Shown one piece after another: positions 41,876 to 50,359 of a stretch of 64,000 nucleotides of DNA. The notes beneath the pieces are model-generated. The model saw only the letters and a program-made list of their open reading frames with translations. It had not been told where the DNA came from and ran no database searches. The stretch comes from Thioalkalivibrio sp. ALJ21 (lineage in GTDB: Bacteria; Pseudomonadota; Gammaproteobacteria; Ectothiorhodospirales; Ectothiorhodospiraceae): contig NZ_KB905156.1 in NCBI RefSeq assembly GCF_000378605.1, positions 849,209-913,208 of the forward strand, given 5' to 3'. The first letter of the stretch is position 1; each line of letters begins with the position of its first letter. Position numbers and translations under genes: made by a program.

Positions 41876-42159
41876 AGGGAAGCACTGGTCAATGTACGCA
41901 CCCGCGTTGGTGCCCCATGTTTTCCGAGACCAGGAGCACCGTGCAGCGGGTAGTGGTTCTACCCGTAAGCGGCGCAACGCAGGATCGGGGAACATGGGGC
42001 TCCAACCCCACAAGCTATTCAATGCGGGGGCTCGGCCGCTTTTGCGCGCGCACGGCGTTGCGGCTCCCTTGTGCAGAATGACTGCACGGCGGTCCCCGCG
42101 CCTTGTTCGCACGCAAAAGCGACTCGAGCGCGGGCGCGTACATTGACCAGTGCTTCCCT
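41876..42159 (+). repeat. Structured palindromic element, copy B (284 bp)
   Basis: 31-bp terminal inverted repeats at 41876-41906 and 42129-42159 (30/31 complementary). Internal helix arms at 41907-41925 and 41987-42005 (18 of 19 paired counting G-T), and a hairpin CGGGTAG / CTACCCG with TGGTT loop at 41947-41965. A central stretch around 42010-42026 has a 14-nt longer loop than copy C. Same orientation as copy C. It begins 5 bp after trpG and overlaps the probable MFS start codon. Confidence 0.93.
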
Positions 42160-43342
42160 AGAACGCCGCACCCGGCTGCGTTTCGCGCTGCTGGTCGCAC
42201 CCCTGGCGCTACTGGCGCCGTTCTCGCTGGATACCTACCTGCCGTCGTTCCCGGCGATGGCCGCGGACCTGTCCGTCGACGGTGCGGCGATGCAGGCGAC
42301 GCTGTCCTCCTACCTGGTCGCCTTTGCCCTGGCCACTCTGGTGGCCGGGCCGCTGTCGGATGCCTTTGGCCGGCGTCCGGTCGTGCTGTGGGCTCTGGTG
42401 GCCTATGTCGCGACATCCGCGCTGCTGGTGGTGGCGGTGGAGTACTGGCAGGTGGTCGGGCTGCGTGTCGGTCAGGGCTTCGCGGCGGCGGCGGGCGTCG
42501 TCGTGAGCCGTGCCCTGGTGCGCGACCGTTTCGACCCCATTGATGCGCGGCGTGTATTCGCGATTGTGACGATCATGTTCGCGATGGGGCCTGCGATTGC
42601 GCCCATCCTGGGCGGCTATCTGCAATCCGCGTTCGGCTGGCGCTCGGTGTTTGCGTTCCTGGTGCTCTACGGGGTCGTGCTGCTGCTGGCCGCGCGTCTG
42701 TGGCTGCCGGAGACCCTGCCCCCGGTCGGGCGCGTGTCCAGCCGGCCGCGGCTGGTGCTCGGGCGCTATGCGGGCACCCTGCGCAATGTGCAGTTCCTGC
42801 AGCCGGTGCTGGTGCATACCACCCTGTTCGGGGCCAAGTTCCTGTTCGTCGCGGCCTCGCCCGCGCTGATCTATGTCCATCTCGGAGGCGGCGAGCGCGA
42901 TTTCTGGTGGCTGTTCGCGCCCATGGTGGTCGGGCTGATGCTGGGGGGCGTGGCCTCCGGCTGGAGTGCCGGGCGTGTGGCGCCCGAGGTCACGGTACGC
43001 ATCGGCTTGTTGCTCACCGGGATTTCACTGGCACTGGTGGGCTGGGCGGCGCTGGACCCGGAGCCCTCGGTGGCGGCGGTGACCCTGCCGTTTGCCCTGT
43101 ACAGCTTTGCCCTGGCCTTGGGGATGCCCTCGCTGACCCTGCTGGCGCTGGACTGCTATCCGGGCGCGCGCGGCATGGCCTCGGCGATGCAGGCCTTTAT
43201 CCAGCTCGGGTTTGCAGCCCTGCTCACGCTCTTCGTGGTCGACTGGCTGGATGACGTCCTGCTGCACCTGGTCGCCGGAGCGGCGGTCATCTGGCTCTTT
43301 GCTGCCCTCGTCTGGTTTGGTGGAGGATTAGGGAAACGTTGA
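42143..43342 (+). CDS. MFS multidrug efflux transporter, Bcr/CflA type
   Basis: 399 aa from TTG 42143, the start giving a family-like N-terminus (TSASLERRTRLRFALLVAPL); the ATG at 42071 would lie wholly within the repeat and add a stretch copied from it. About 12 transmembrane segments. Bcr/CflA hallmarks: LAPFSLDTYLPSFPAMAADL in helix 1, LSDAFGRRPVVLWALVAY (loop 2-3 motif A), and ILGGYLQSAFGWRSVFAFL. Both ends are in repeats: the start in the right terminal repeat of copy B and the stop (GGG AAA CGT TGA) in the left terminal repeat of copy C. It interrupts trpG and trpD. Confidence 0.88.
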   Translation: MTSASLERRTRLRFALLVAPLALLAPFSLDTYLPSFPAMAADLSVDGAAMQATLSSYLVAFALATLVAGPLSDAFGRRPVVLWALVAYVATSALLVVAVEYWQVVGLRVGQGFAAAAGVVVSRALVRDRFDPIDARRVFAIVTIMFAMGPAIAPILGGYLQSAFGWRSVFAFLVLYGVVLLLAARLWLPETLPPVGRVSSRPRLVLGRYAGTLRNVQFLQPVLVHTTLFGAKFLFVAASPALIYVHLGGGERDFWWLFAPMVVGLMLGGVASGWSAGRVAPEVTVRIGLLLTGISLALVGWAALDPEPSVAAVTLPFALYSFALALGMPSLTLLALDCYPGARGMASAMQAFIQLGFAALLTLFVVDWLDDVLLHLVAGAAVIWLFAALVWFGGGLGKR

Positions 43343-43599
43343 CCCCTATGCACACTCGCGTTGGTACCCCAGGTTTTCCGAGACTAGGCGCGGTGCGCAG
43401 CCGGTAGTGGTTCTACCGGCAAGGGCCGCAACGCAGGATCGGGGAACCTGGGGTGCCAACCCCGAAGGGGCTCGGCCGCTTTTGCGCGGGAACAGCGTTG
43501 CGGCTCCCTTGTGCAGAATGATTGCACGGCAGTCACCGCGCCTTGTTCGCACGCAAAAGCGACTCGAGCGCGAGTGTGCATAGGGGTCAGCGTTTCCCT
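43330..43599 (+). repeat. Structured palindromic element, copy C (270 bp)
   Basis: 31-bp terminal inverted repeats at 43330-43360 and 43569-43599 (30/31). Internal helix arms 43361-43379 and 43441-43459 pair over all 19 positions if G-T is allowed. The hairpin CCGGTAG/CTACCGG is at 43401-43419. Smaller stems CCCC-GAA-GGGG (43460-43470) and GTGCA/TGCAC (43511-43527). Further complementary pairs: AGGCGCGGTG (43386) with CACCGCGCCT (43534), and GCTTTTGCG (43478) with CGCAAAAGC (43552). Its first 13 bases include the MFS stop codon. Confidence 0.93.
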
Positions 43600-43663
43600 G
43601 GTTCGTGCCGCGCGGGAGCGGGCGTTACACTAGCGCTCCCGATTCCCCGACAGGAGCAGCCCT

Positions 43664-44701
43664 GTGACCGTGCAGCAAGCCATAGCGGCCCTGATCGAAC
43701 GCCAGAACCTGGACGAGGCGGCGATGACCGCCGTGATGCAGGCAGTAATGACCGGCGAGGCCACCGATGCCCAGATTGGCGGGCTGCTGGTGGCCCTGCG
43801 CATGAAGGGCGAGACCATCGAGGAGATTCGTGCGGCGGCCGGCGTGATGCGCGAGCTGGCCACACGCGTGGATGTCCCGCGGACCGGACTGGTCGATACC
43901 TGCGGCACCGGCGGCGATGCCTCCGGCACCTTCAATATCTCCACCGCCTCGGCGCTGGTCGCGGCGGCCGGTGGCGTGCGGGTGGCCAAGCACGGCAACC
44001 GTTCGGTGTCGTCGAAGTCCGGCTCCGCGGACGTGCTGGAGCATCTGGGGATTCATCTCGGGCTGTCGCCGGAGGCGGTCGGGTCCTGCATTGAGGACGT
44101 CGGCGTCGGCTTCCTGTTTGCCCCGGCCCATCATGGCGCGATGAAGCACGCGATCGGCCCGCGCAAGGAGCTGGGTGTGCGCACGCTGTTCAACGTGCTG
44201 GGTCCGCTGACCAACCCCGCCGGGGCACCGAATCAGGTGCTGGGCGTGTTCTCCGATGCCTGGGTGCGGCCGCTGGCCGAGGCCCTGAAGGGGCTGGGCA
44301 GCGAGCATGTGCTGGTGGTGCATGCCGAGGACGGGCTGGACGAGATCAGTATCGGTGCCCCGACGCGTGTGGCGGAGCTGAAGGATGGCACGATCGAGGA
44401 GTACACCGTGGTGCCCGAGGACTTCGGCCTGGCACGGAGCGGGCTGGACGCGATCCGGGTCGACAGCGTGGAGGCCTCGGCCGCGATGCTGCGCGGGGTA
44501 CTGGAGGGGCAGGCCGGCGCGGCCCGCGATATCGTCCTGCTGAACGCCGGGGCCGCGATCTACGCCGGCGGGGGCGCCGAGTCGCTGGCCGCGGGTGTTG
44601 GCCGCGCGGCCGAGGCGATCGATTCGGGTGCCGCCCGCGAGCGCCTGGAGCGGCTGCAGGCGACCAGTGCGCGATTGACCAACCAAGGAGCAGGAACCTG
44701 A
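43664..44701 (+). CDS. trpD: Anthranilate phosphoribosyltransferase TrpD
   Basis: 345 aa from GTG 43664, with AGGAG eight bases upstream. Transfers phosphoribosyl to anthranilate. PRPP-site [39 protein letters not shown], and [20 protein letters not shown] are canonical. It begins 64 bp after repeat copy C, so it has been separated from trpG by the MFS cassette. Overlaps trpC by one base (TGATG). Confidence 0.97.
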   Translation: MTVQQAIAALIERQNLDEAAMTAVMQAVMTGEATDAQIGGLLVALRMKGETIEEIRAAAGVMRELATRVDVPRTGLVDTCGTGGDASGTFNISTASALVAAAGGVRVAKHGNRSVSSKSGSADVLEHLGIHLGLSPEAVGSCIEDVGVGFLFAPAHHGAMKHAIGPRKELGVRTLFNVLGPLTNPAGAPNQVLGVFSDAWVRPLAEALKGLGSEHVLVVHAEDGLDEISIGAPTRVAELKDGTIEEYTVVPEDFGLARSGLDAIRVDSVEASAAMLRGVLEGQAGAARDIVLLNAGAAIYAGGGAESLAAGVGRAAEAIDSGAARERLERLQATSARLTNQGAGT

Positions 44702-45507
44702 TGACTGACGTCCCGGACATCCTCAAGCGGATCCTCGAGCGCAAGCGCGAGGAGCTGAAGGAACGCGAGGCCTTCTGGCCGCTGCGCGAGCTGCGTGGCT
44801 GGATGGGCTCGGCCCCGGAGCCGCGCGGGTTCCGAGCTGCGCTGCAGCGCGATATCGATGCCGGGCGCGCGGCCGTGATCGCGGAGATCAAGAAGGCCAG
44901 CCCCAGTCAGGGCCAGATCAGCCCGAACTTCAATCCCGAGGCCTTTGCCCGCAGCTACGAGGAACACGGGGCCACCTGCTTGTCGGTGCTGACCGATGTG
45001 GATTTCTTCAAGGGGCGCGACGGGGATCTGCGTGATGCGCGCGTGGCCTGCAAGCTGCCGATCCTGCGCAAGGACTTCGTGATCGACCTCTATCAGGTCT
45101 ACGAGGCGCGGGTGCTGGGGGCGGACTGCGTGCTGCTGATCGCCGCCGCGCTGGATGACACCGCGCTGCACGAACTGTACTTCCTGACCCGCGAGCTGGG
45201 CATGGATGCCCTGGTCGAGGTGCACGATGCCGAAGAGCTCGAGCGCGCGAAGAAGGTCGGCGCGGACCTGATCGGCATCAACAACCGCGACCTGCGTACT
45301 TTCGAGACGCGCCTGGAGACCACGCTGGAGTTGAAAGATCAGGTGCCGGACTCGGCGCTACTGGTTACCGAGAGCGGCATCCATACCCGCGAGGATGTGG
45401 CGCGCATGCAGGAGGCGGAGGTGAATGCCTTCCTCGTGGGCGAGGCCTTTATGCGGACCGAGGATCCGGGGCTGGCGCTGGGCCGGCTGTTCCGCGGCGA
45501 GGACTGA
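44701..45507 (+). CDS. trpC: Indole-3-glycerol phosphate synthase TrpC
   Basis: 268-aa TIM barrel without a fused TrpF domain. IAEIKKASPSQG, VLTDVDFFKG, LRKDFVIDLYQ, EVHDAEEL, IGINNRDLRTF and TESGIHTREDV follow the family order, with catalytic Lys/Glu residues present. Start shares its A with the trpD stop. Convergent with crp, 83 bp away. Confidence 0.97.
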   Translation: MTDVPDILKRILERKREELKEREAFWPLRELRGWMGSAPEPRGFRAALQRDIDAGRAAVIAEIKKASPSQGQISPNFNPEAFARSYEEHGATCLSVLTDVDFFKGRDGDLRDARVACKLPILRKDFVIDLYQVYEARVLGADCVLLIAAALDDTALHELYFLTRELGMDALVEVHDAEELERAKKVGADLIGINNRDLRTFETRLETTLELKDQVPDSALLVTESGIHTREDVARMQEAEVNAFLVGEAFMRTEDPGLALGRLFRGED

Positions 45508-45590
45508 ACCCGCGGCCTGTCGTCCGTGGTTTGCTTGCCGGCGCGGCGCCCGCCCGCGTTCGCTGCGGGCAGGCTTCCGCCCGGATGCCT

Positions 45591-46244
45591 TCAGCGGGTG
45601 CCGAATACCACAATGGTCTTGCCGTGGGCGGTGATCAGCCCGCGCTCCTCCAGGTCCTTCAGGACACGCCCGGCCATTTCGCGCGAGCAACCGACGATGC
45701 GCGCGATCTCCTGGCGGGTGATGCGCAGCTGCATGCCATCCGGGTGGGTCATGGCGTCGGGCTGGCGTGCGAGATCCAGCAGGGTGTGGGCAATGCGGCC
45801 GGTAACGTCGACAAAGGCCAGGTCCATTACCTTGCGCGAGGTCTGACGCAGGCGGGTGGCGATCTGGCTGGTCAGCAGCATCAGGATCTCCGGGTCGCGC
45901 TGCACGATCTCGCGGAACTGGGTGTAGGGGATCTCGGCCGTCTCGGTGTCTTCGCGAGTGACGACCGTGGCCGAACGCGGGTCATCCTCGAACATGCCGA
46001 GTTCGCCGAAGAACTCGCCCTTGTTCAGGTAGGCCAGTACGAGTTCGTGACCGTTGTTCTCGCCCAACACGGAAACGGAACCGCTGACGACGTAGTACAA
46101 CGTATCCGGTACCGTGCCGGAGTGAATGATCGTCGTGCGCTTGCGGTAGTGCCGACGATGGCAGTAACCGAGGAAGCGCTCCAGTGCCGGCGACGGCTGC
46201 GCCGGGCGATAGACGAACGGATTATTCATAGTCATGGCATCCAT
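45591..46244 (-). CDS. crp: cAMP-binding transcription regulator, CRP/Vfr type
   Basis: 217 aa. The cyclic-nucleotide pocket GEFFGELGMFEDDPRSATVV (about residues 72-92) keeps Glu, Arg and Ser ligands of cAMP. The C-terminal winged helix has TRQEIARIVGCSREMAGRVL (about residues 170-190), very close to the CRP recognition helix, which reads the TGTGA half-site. Near-universal partner of the trpDC end in this order: trpC, crp (convergent), osmC family, speD, as in Pseudomonas (trpC-vfr-PA0653-speD). Exact start among the clustered ATGs (46244, 46235, 46229) is uncertain. Confidence 0.95.
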   Translation of the reverse strand: MDAMTMNNPFVYRPAQPSPALERFLGYCHRRHYRKRTTIIHSGTVPDTLYYVVSGSVSVLGENNGHELVLAYLNKGEFFGELGMFEDDPRSATVVTREDTETAEIPYTQFREIVQRDPEILMLLTSQIATRLRQTSRKVMDLAFVDVTGRIAHTLLDLARQPDAMTHPDGMQLRITRQEIARIVGCSREMAGRVLKDLEERGLITAHGKTIVVFGTR

Positions 46245-46451
46245 GGCTTTTACGTCTCGCTTGTTGAGGACGGTTTTCAGTTTAATTCAGCCCTCCGCGA
46301 GCGGGACCCGGGTGTCGGGATCGAGTCACAAAATCCATCGACCAGCATTTGATTTTGTGCCTTGCATCTCAAAGTTCATGCATTTTTTGTTGAGTATAGG
46401 CCACACAGGGCCTTCCAAACGGGCCGAAATTGTGGGCAAAAGGAGACGCGT

Positions 46452-46880
46452 ATGCAGGTCAGGGTGAAATGGCTGGAGCAGGTAGCGTTTGTCGGCGAGA
46501 CCGGCAGCGGCCATGCCATCGTGATGGACGGACCCCCGGATTCCGGTGGTCGTAACCTGGGTGCTCGCCCGATGGAGATGCTGTTGCTGGGGCTGGGTGG
46601 ATGCACCAGTTTCGATGTCGTGGCGATGCTCAAGAAGGGGCGCCAGGAGGTCCTCGACTGCGAGGTCACGGTGGACGGTACGCGGGCCGAGACGGTGCCC
46701 AAGGTGTTCACCGACATCCACGTGCACTTTCGGGTCTACGGCCACGGCCTGTCCGAGAAGCAGGTGGGGCGGGCGGTGGAGCTGTCCGCGGAGAAGTACT
46801 GCTCGGCCTCGCTGATGCTGGGGGCTGCGGCCCGGGTTACCCACGATTTCGAGATCGTCGAGGGTCCCGCGCCCCGTTGA
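46452..46880 (+). CDS. OsmC/YhfA-family protein
   Basis: 142-aa OsmC-fold protein (peroxiredoxin-like dimers). GLGGCTSFDVVAMLKKGRQ with the first conserved Cys (about residue 50) and EKYCSASLMLGA with the second (about residue 118) form the redox pair. AGGAGACG precedes the ATG at 46452. It is divergent from crp, like yhfA/crp of E. coli. Substrate not known; organic hydroperoxide reductase activity is possible for the fold. Confidence 0.9.
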   Translation: MQVRVKWLEQVAFVGETGSGHAIVMDGPPDSGGRNLGARPMEMLLLGLGGCTSFDVVAMLKKGRQEVLDCEVTVDGTRAETVPKVFTDIHVHFRVYGHGLSEKQVGRAVELSAEKYCSASLMLGAAARVTHDFEIVEGPAPR

Positions 46881-46991
46881 GACACCCGCGCGGGCGGCGG
46901 GAATTTTCGCGAATAGGCGCGGCGTGTTTCCCTGACGCCCCGGGACGTCTACAATCCGCCGTTCCCTGCGCACCGGGCAAGAGGAAACGCC

Positions 46992-47801
46992 ATGCCCCGT
47001 CACAAGAAGCAGATCAAGCTCCACGGGTTCAACAACCTGACCAAGAGCCTGAGCTTCAACATCTACGATATCTGCTACGCCTCCGGCGAACGCCATCGCG
47101 ACGAGTACATCGCGTACATCGACGAGGCGTACAACGCCCAGCGTCTGACGCAGATCCTGACGGACGTGGCCCACCTGATCGGGGCCAACATCCTGGACAT
47201 CTCGCGCCAGGACTACGACCCGCAGGGCGCCTCGGTGACGATGCTGATCTCCGAGGAGCCGGTGGCGACCGAGATGATCGGCTACACCGAAGGCCCGGGT
47301 CCGCTGCCGGAGACGGTGGTCGGCCACCTCGACAAGAGCCATATCACGGTCCATACCTACCCGGAGGCCCATCCGGAGGGCGGAATCGCGACCTTCCGCG
47401 CGGATATCGATGTCTCCACCTGTGGCCGCATCTCCCCGCTGCGCGCGCTGAACTACCTGATCCACAGCTTCGAGTCGGACATCGTGATCATGGACTACCG
47501 CGTGCGCGGCTTTACCCGCGACGTGCGTGGCAAGAAGCACTTTATCGATCACAAGATCAACTCCATCCAGGACTTCCTCTCGCGCGATACCAAGGAGAAG
47601 TACCAGATGGTGGACGTGAACGTGTACCAGGAGTACCTGTTCCACACCAAGATGGTGCTCAAGGATTTCGATCTCGACAGCTACCTGTTCGGCCTGGGCA
47701 AGGATGACTACTCGGCCAAGGAGGCCAAGCGCATCGCCAAGCTGCTCAAGCACGAGATGATGGAGATCTTCTACGGCAAGAACATGAGCCGCCCTGCCTG
47801 A
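46992..47801 (+). CDS. speD: S-adenosylmethionine decarboxylase proenzyme SpeD
   Basis: 269-aa Escherichia-type SAMDC giving decarboxylated SAM for spermidine synthesis. Autocleavage site in [14 protein letters not shown], with Ser116 as the residue that becomes the pyruvoyl group. Other conserved blocks: [34 protein letters not shown], and [20 protein letters not shown] precedes the ATG. speE is not nearby. Confidence 0.97.
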   Translation: MPRHKKQIKLHGFNNLTKSLSFNIYDICYASGERHRDEYIAYIDEAYNAQRLTQILTDVAHLIGANILDISRQDYDPQGASVTMLISEEPVATEMIGYTEGPGPLPETVVGHLDKSHITVHTYPEAHPEGGIATFRADIDVSTCGRISPLRALNYLIHSFESDIVIMDYRVRGFTRDVRGKKHFIDHKINSIQDFLSRDTKEKYQMVDVNVYQEYLFHTKMVLKDFDLDSYLFGLGKDDYSAKEAKRIAKLLKHEMMEIFYGKNMSRPA

Positions 47802-47909
47802 TACGCGATACCGCGTTCCTTGACCGGCGCGGCAGCATCGCCTGGAGACACCCGCGGCGGGCGCTCCATCTGGCACACTGTCCGGACCTGTCCGCGAACC
47901 GGAGGTCCC

Positions 47910-48302
47910 ATGTCCAGTCGTGCACCCGCGATCGATGCCCACCCGGCGATGTTTCGCAATCACCCGTTCGGTTTCATTTTCAGCGTCCTGCTGATTGCCG
48001 CCTTTGGCCTGGGGCTGTTGATCCTGCTGTGGTGGTATCTGCAGACGCGCTCGGTCCGCCTGCGCATCGATGCCGATCAGGTGCACCTGGAAGAGGGTCT
48101 GCTCAGCAAGTCCCATGTGGACCTGGATATCGGACAGATCCGTACCGTGAAGGTCGACCAGAGCTTCTGGAACCGGATCTTCCGGGTCGGCGAGATTGCG
48201 GTGTACACCACCGGCGACAACCCGGAGTTCCGCGTCAGTGGTATCCCGGACCCCCACCGCGTACGGGACTATGTGCGCGATCGTCGCGAGGCGGCTGCGT
48301 GA
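47910..48302 (+). CDS. Membrane protein with PH-like (bPH2) domain
   Basis: 130 aa from ATG 47910 (GGAGG seven bases before). One transmembrane segment (about residues 20-42, IFSVLLIAAFGLGLLILLWW), then a bacterial PH-like domain: VRLRIDADQVHLEEGLLSKSHVDLDIGQIRTV and a second half ending GIPDPHRVRDYV. Similar small YdbS/YdbT-type proteins are of unknown role. Overlaps the next gene by GTGA. Confidence 0.75.
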   Translation: MSSRAPAIDAHPAMFRNHPFGFIFSVLLIAAFGLGLLILLWWYLQTRSVRLRIDADQVHLEEGLLSKSHVDLDIGQIRTVKVDQSFWNRIFRVGEIAVYTTGDNPEFRVSGIPDPHRVRDYVRDRREAAA

Positions 48303-48622
48303 GCGCCGGCGATCGCCGCGACGGCCGCCTGGCCCTGCGCATCCTGCTGGGGACCTCGGCCCTGGCCGCATTGCTGGTGGCGTTGATCGTGCTGGGCGCG
48401 GCCGTCACCCTGCCGGGGCTGTCCGAGTGGGTCGCGACCACCTTCGACGACGGCATGGGGCTGCAGATGGCGGCCCTGGTGGCCGCGATCGTCTCGGTGC
48501 TGGTCATGCTGGTGTTCGCGCTGGCAGCCGGGGAGGGGCTGATTGGCGAATTGCAGTTCATGATCCCCGGCTTTTTCTTGTTCTTTGTCTTTTTCTGGCT
48601 GCTGCTGGCCTGGATTTTCTGA
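48299..48622 (+). CDS. Small three-helix membrane protein
   Basis: 107 aa from GTG 48299, coupled by GTGA to the PH-domain gene. Three hydrophobic segments (about residues 15-37, 52-74 and 84-107). The last is very Phe-rich (GFFLFFVFFWLLLAWIF) and ends at the C-terminus. No recognised family; it may form a unit with the PH-domain protein. Confidence 0.6.
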   Translation: MSAGDRRDGRLALRILLGTSALAALLVALIVLGAAVTLPGLSEWVATTFDDGMGLQMAALVAAIVSVLVMLVFALAAGEGLIGELQFMIPGFFLFFVFFWLLLAWIF

Positions 48623-48661
48623 ACCGACCGGCGAGCGGTCCCGTCACGGAGTACTTAACGC

Positions 48662-50215
48662 GTGAGCAATCAGCAAGACGCCGACCCCAATGCCCCGCAC
48701 CGCCTGACGCTGCGGCCGACGCGGATGGAGGACTACGATGACATCCGCGAGATCATGGAGCGGGTCTACCACGACCTCGACGGGGCCTGGAGCGAGGCCC
48801 AGTTTCGGTCACAGATCTCCCGTTTTCCGGAAGGACAGATCTGCATCGAGGACAAGGGCAAGGTGGTGGCCGCGGCGATCAGCCTGATTGTCGAGTACAA
48901 GCGCTTCGGTGACCAGCACAGCTACTGGCAGATCACCGGAAACGGGTTCCTGACCACCCATGACCCGGATGGCGACACCCTGTACGGCGTCGATATCTTT
49001 GTCCACCCCGACTATCGCGGCCTGCGCCTCGGGCGCCGTCTGTATGACGCGCGCAAGGAGCTGTGCCAGAAGCTCAATCTGCGCGCGATCGTGGCCGGTG
49101 GGCGCATCCCGGGCTACGAGCAGTATCGGGACGAGCTGACCCCGCAGCAGTACGTGGAGAAGGTCAAGAACCACGAGATCACCGACCCAATCCTGACCTT
49201 TCAGCTGGCCAACGACTTCCACGTTCGCAAGATCATCACCAACTACCTCCCGGACGACGAGAAATCCGGCGCCTACGCGACCCTGATCGAGTGGCTGAAC
49301 ATCTACTACGAGGAGAAGGAGAAGCTGATCGGCGGCAGCCGCTCGGACGTGCGCATCGGCGTGGTCCAGTGGCAGATGCGCCCGACGCCGGATCTCGACT
49401 CGCTGTTTCAGCAGGTCGAATACTTCGTGGATGCCGTCTCCGGCTACCGCTCCGACTGCGTGCTGTTCCCGGAGTTCTTCAATGGCCCGCTGATGGGCGC
49501 GTTCAACCAGGAGTACCCGGCCGAGGCCGTGCGGCACCTGGCCGAATACACCGAGCAGATCCGCGAGGAGATGGTGCGCCTGGCGCTCGCCTACAACATC
49601 AACATCGTCGCCGGGTCGATGCCCGAGTACAGCGACGAGGTCCTGCGCAATGTCTCCTACCTGTGTCGGCGCGACGGGACCTGGGACCGCCAGTACAAGG
49701 TGCATGTCACCCCCGACGAGGTGGCCTACTGGGGGCTGCAGGGTGGGGACGAGGTGCATGTGTTCGACACCGACTTCGGCAAGATCGGCATCCTGATCTG
49801 CTACGACGTGGAGTTCCCGGAGCTGCCCCGAGTGATGGCCGAGAAGGGACTTCAGATCCTGTTCGTGCCGTTCTGGACCGATACCAAGAATGCCTACCTG
49901 CGGGTGCGCCGCTGCGCCCAGGCGCGGGCCATCGAGAACGAGTGCTATGTGGTGATGTCGGGCTCGGTCGGCAACCTCCCCAGGGTCGAGAACATGGACA
50001 TGCAGTACTCGCAGGCGGCGGTGTTCACACCGTCCGACTTCGCGTTCCCGCATGACGCGGTGGCCGCGGAGGCGACGCCGAATACCGAGATGACCCTGAT
50101 TGTCGATCTCGACCTCGACAACCTGAAGGAGCTGCGCAACCACGGCTCGGTGCGCAACCTGCGCGATCGGCGGCGGGATCTCTATGCGGTCCAGTGGAAG
50201 TCGAAGCCCGTTTGA
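48662..50215 (+). CDS. Fusion of GNAT acetyltransferase and nitrilase-family amidohydrolase
   Basis: 517 aa from GTG 48662 (GGAG upstream). Residues about 15-190: GNAT fold with acetyl-CoA loop VHPDYRGLRLGRRLYDAR. Residues about 230-515: carbon-nitrogen hydrolase with Glu (LFPEFFNG), Lys (RQYKVHVTPDE) and Cys (GILICYDVEFPE) of the catalytic triad. The two-domain fusion occurs across bacteria and is presumed to act on an acylated amine or amide, but the substrate is not established. Confidence 0.93.
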   Translation: MSNQQDADPNAPHRLTLRPTRMEDYDDIREIMERVYHDLDGAWSEAQFRSQISRFPEGQICIEDKGKVVAAAISLIVEYKRFGDQHSYWQITGNGFLTTHDPDGDTLYGVDIFVHPDYRGLRLGRRLYDARKELCQKLNLRAIVAGGRIPGYEQYRDELTPQQYVEKVKNHEITDPILTFQLANDFHVRKIITNYLPDDEKSGAYATLIEWLNIYYEEKEKLIGGSRSDVRIGVVQWQMRPTPDLDSLFQQVEYFVDAVSGYRSDCVLFPEFFNGPLMGAFNQEYPAEAVRHLAEYTEQIREEMVRLALAYNINIVAGSMPEYSDEVLRNVSYLCRRDGTWDRQYKVHVTPDEVAYWGLQGGDEVHVFDTDFGKIGILICYDVEFPELPRVMAEKGLQILFVPFWTDTKNAYLRVRRCAQARAIENECYVVMSGSVGNLPRVENMDMQYSQAAVFTPSDFAFPHDAVAAEATPNTEMTLIVDLDLDNLKELRNHGSVRNLRDRRRDLYAVQWKSKPV

Positions 50216-50359
50216 GCGGCGCGCAAAAAACGTGACCCGGTTCTCGTCGGGCCGCAGCGTGCGCTGGCGCCGGGGCGGGTGCATGCGTAACCTTCAGAGC
50301 GGGACTCGAGTCCGGCCGTGCAGGGAAGCGCGGCACGTGACGTGCCCCGGGGGACTTTG

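Noticed and set aside
41876-43599. Elements B and C as an insertion sequence or integron attC sites.
   Set aside because: No transposase or integrase gene; length (270-284 bp) and absence of the GTTRRRY/RYYYAAC core do not fit attC. They are kept as an unclassified structured repeat.
43330-43599. Target-site duplications around the three elements.
   Set aside because: Flanks compared (TCT/AGA, CGG/AGA, ATT/GGT) do not give a consistent direct repeat; in copy A they extend the inverted symmetry instead.
45508-45590. Bidirectional terminator between trpC and crp.
   Set aside because: A short GCCCGC/GCGGGC stem exists, but there is no T-tract on either strand and the stem is not stronger than chance in such GC-rich DNA.
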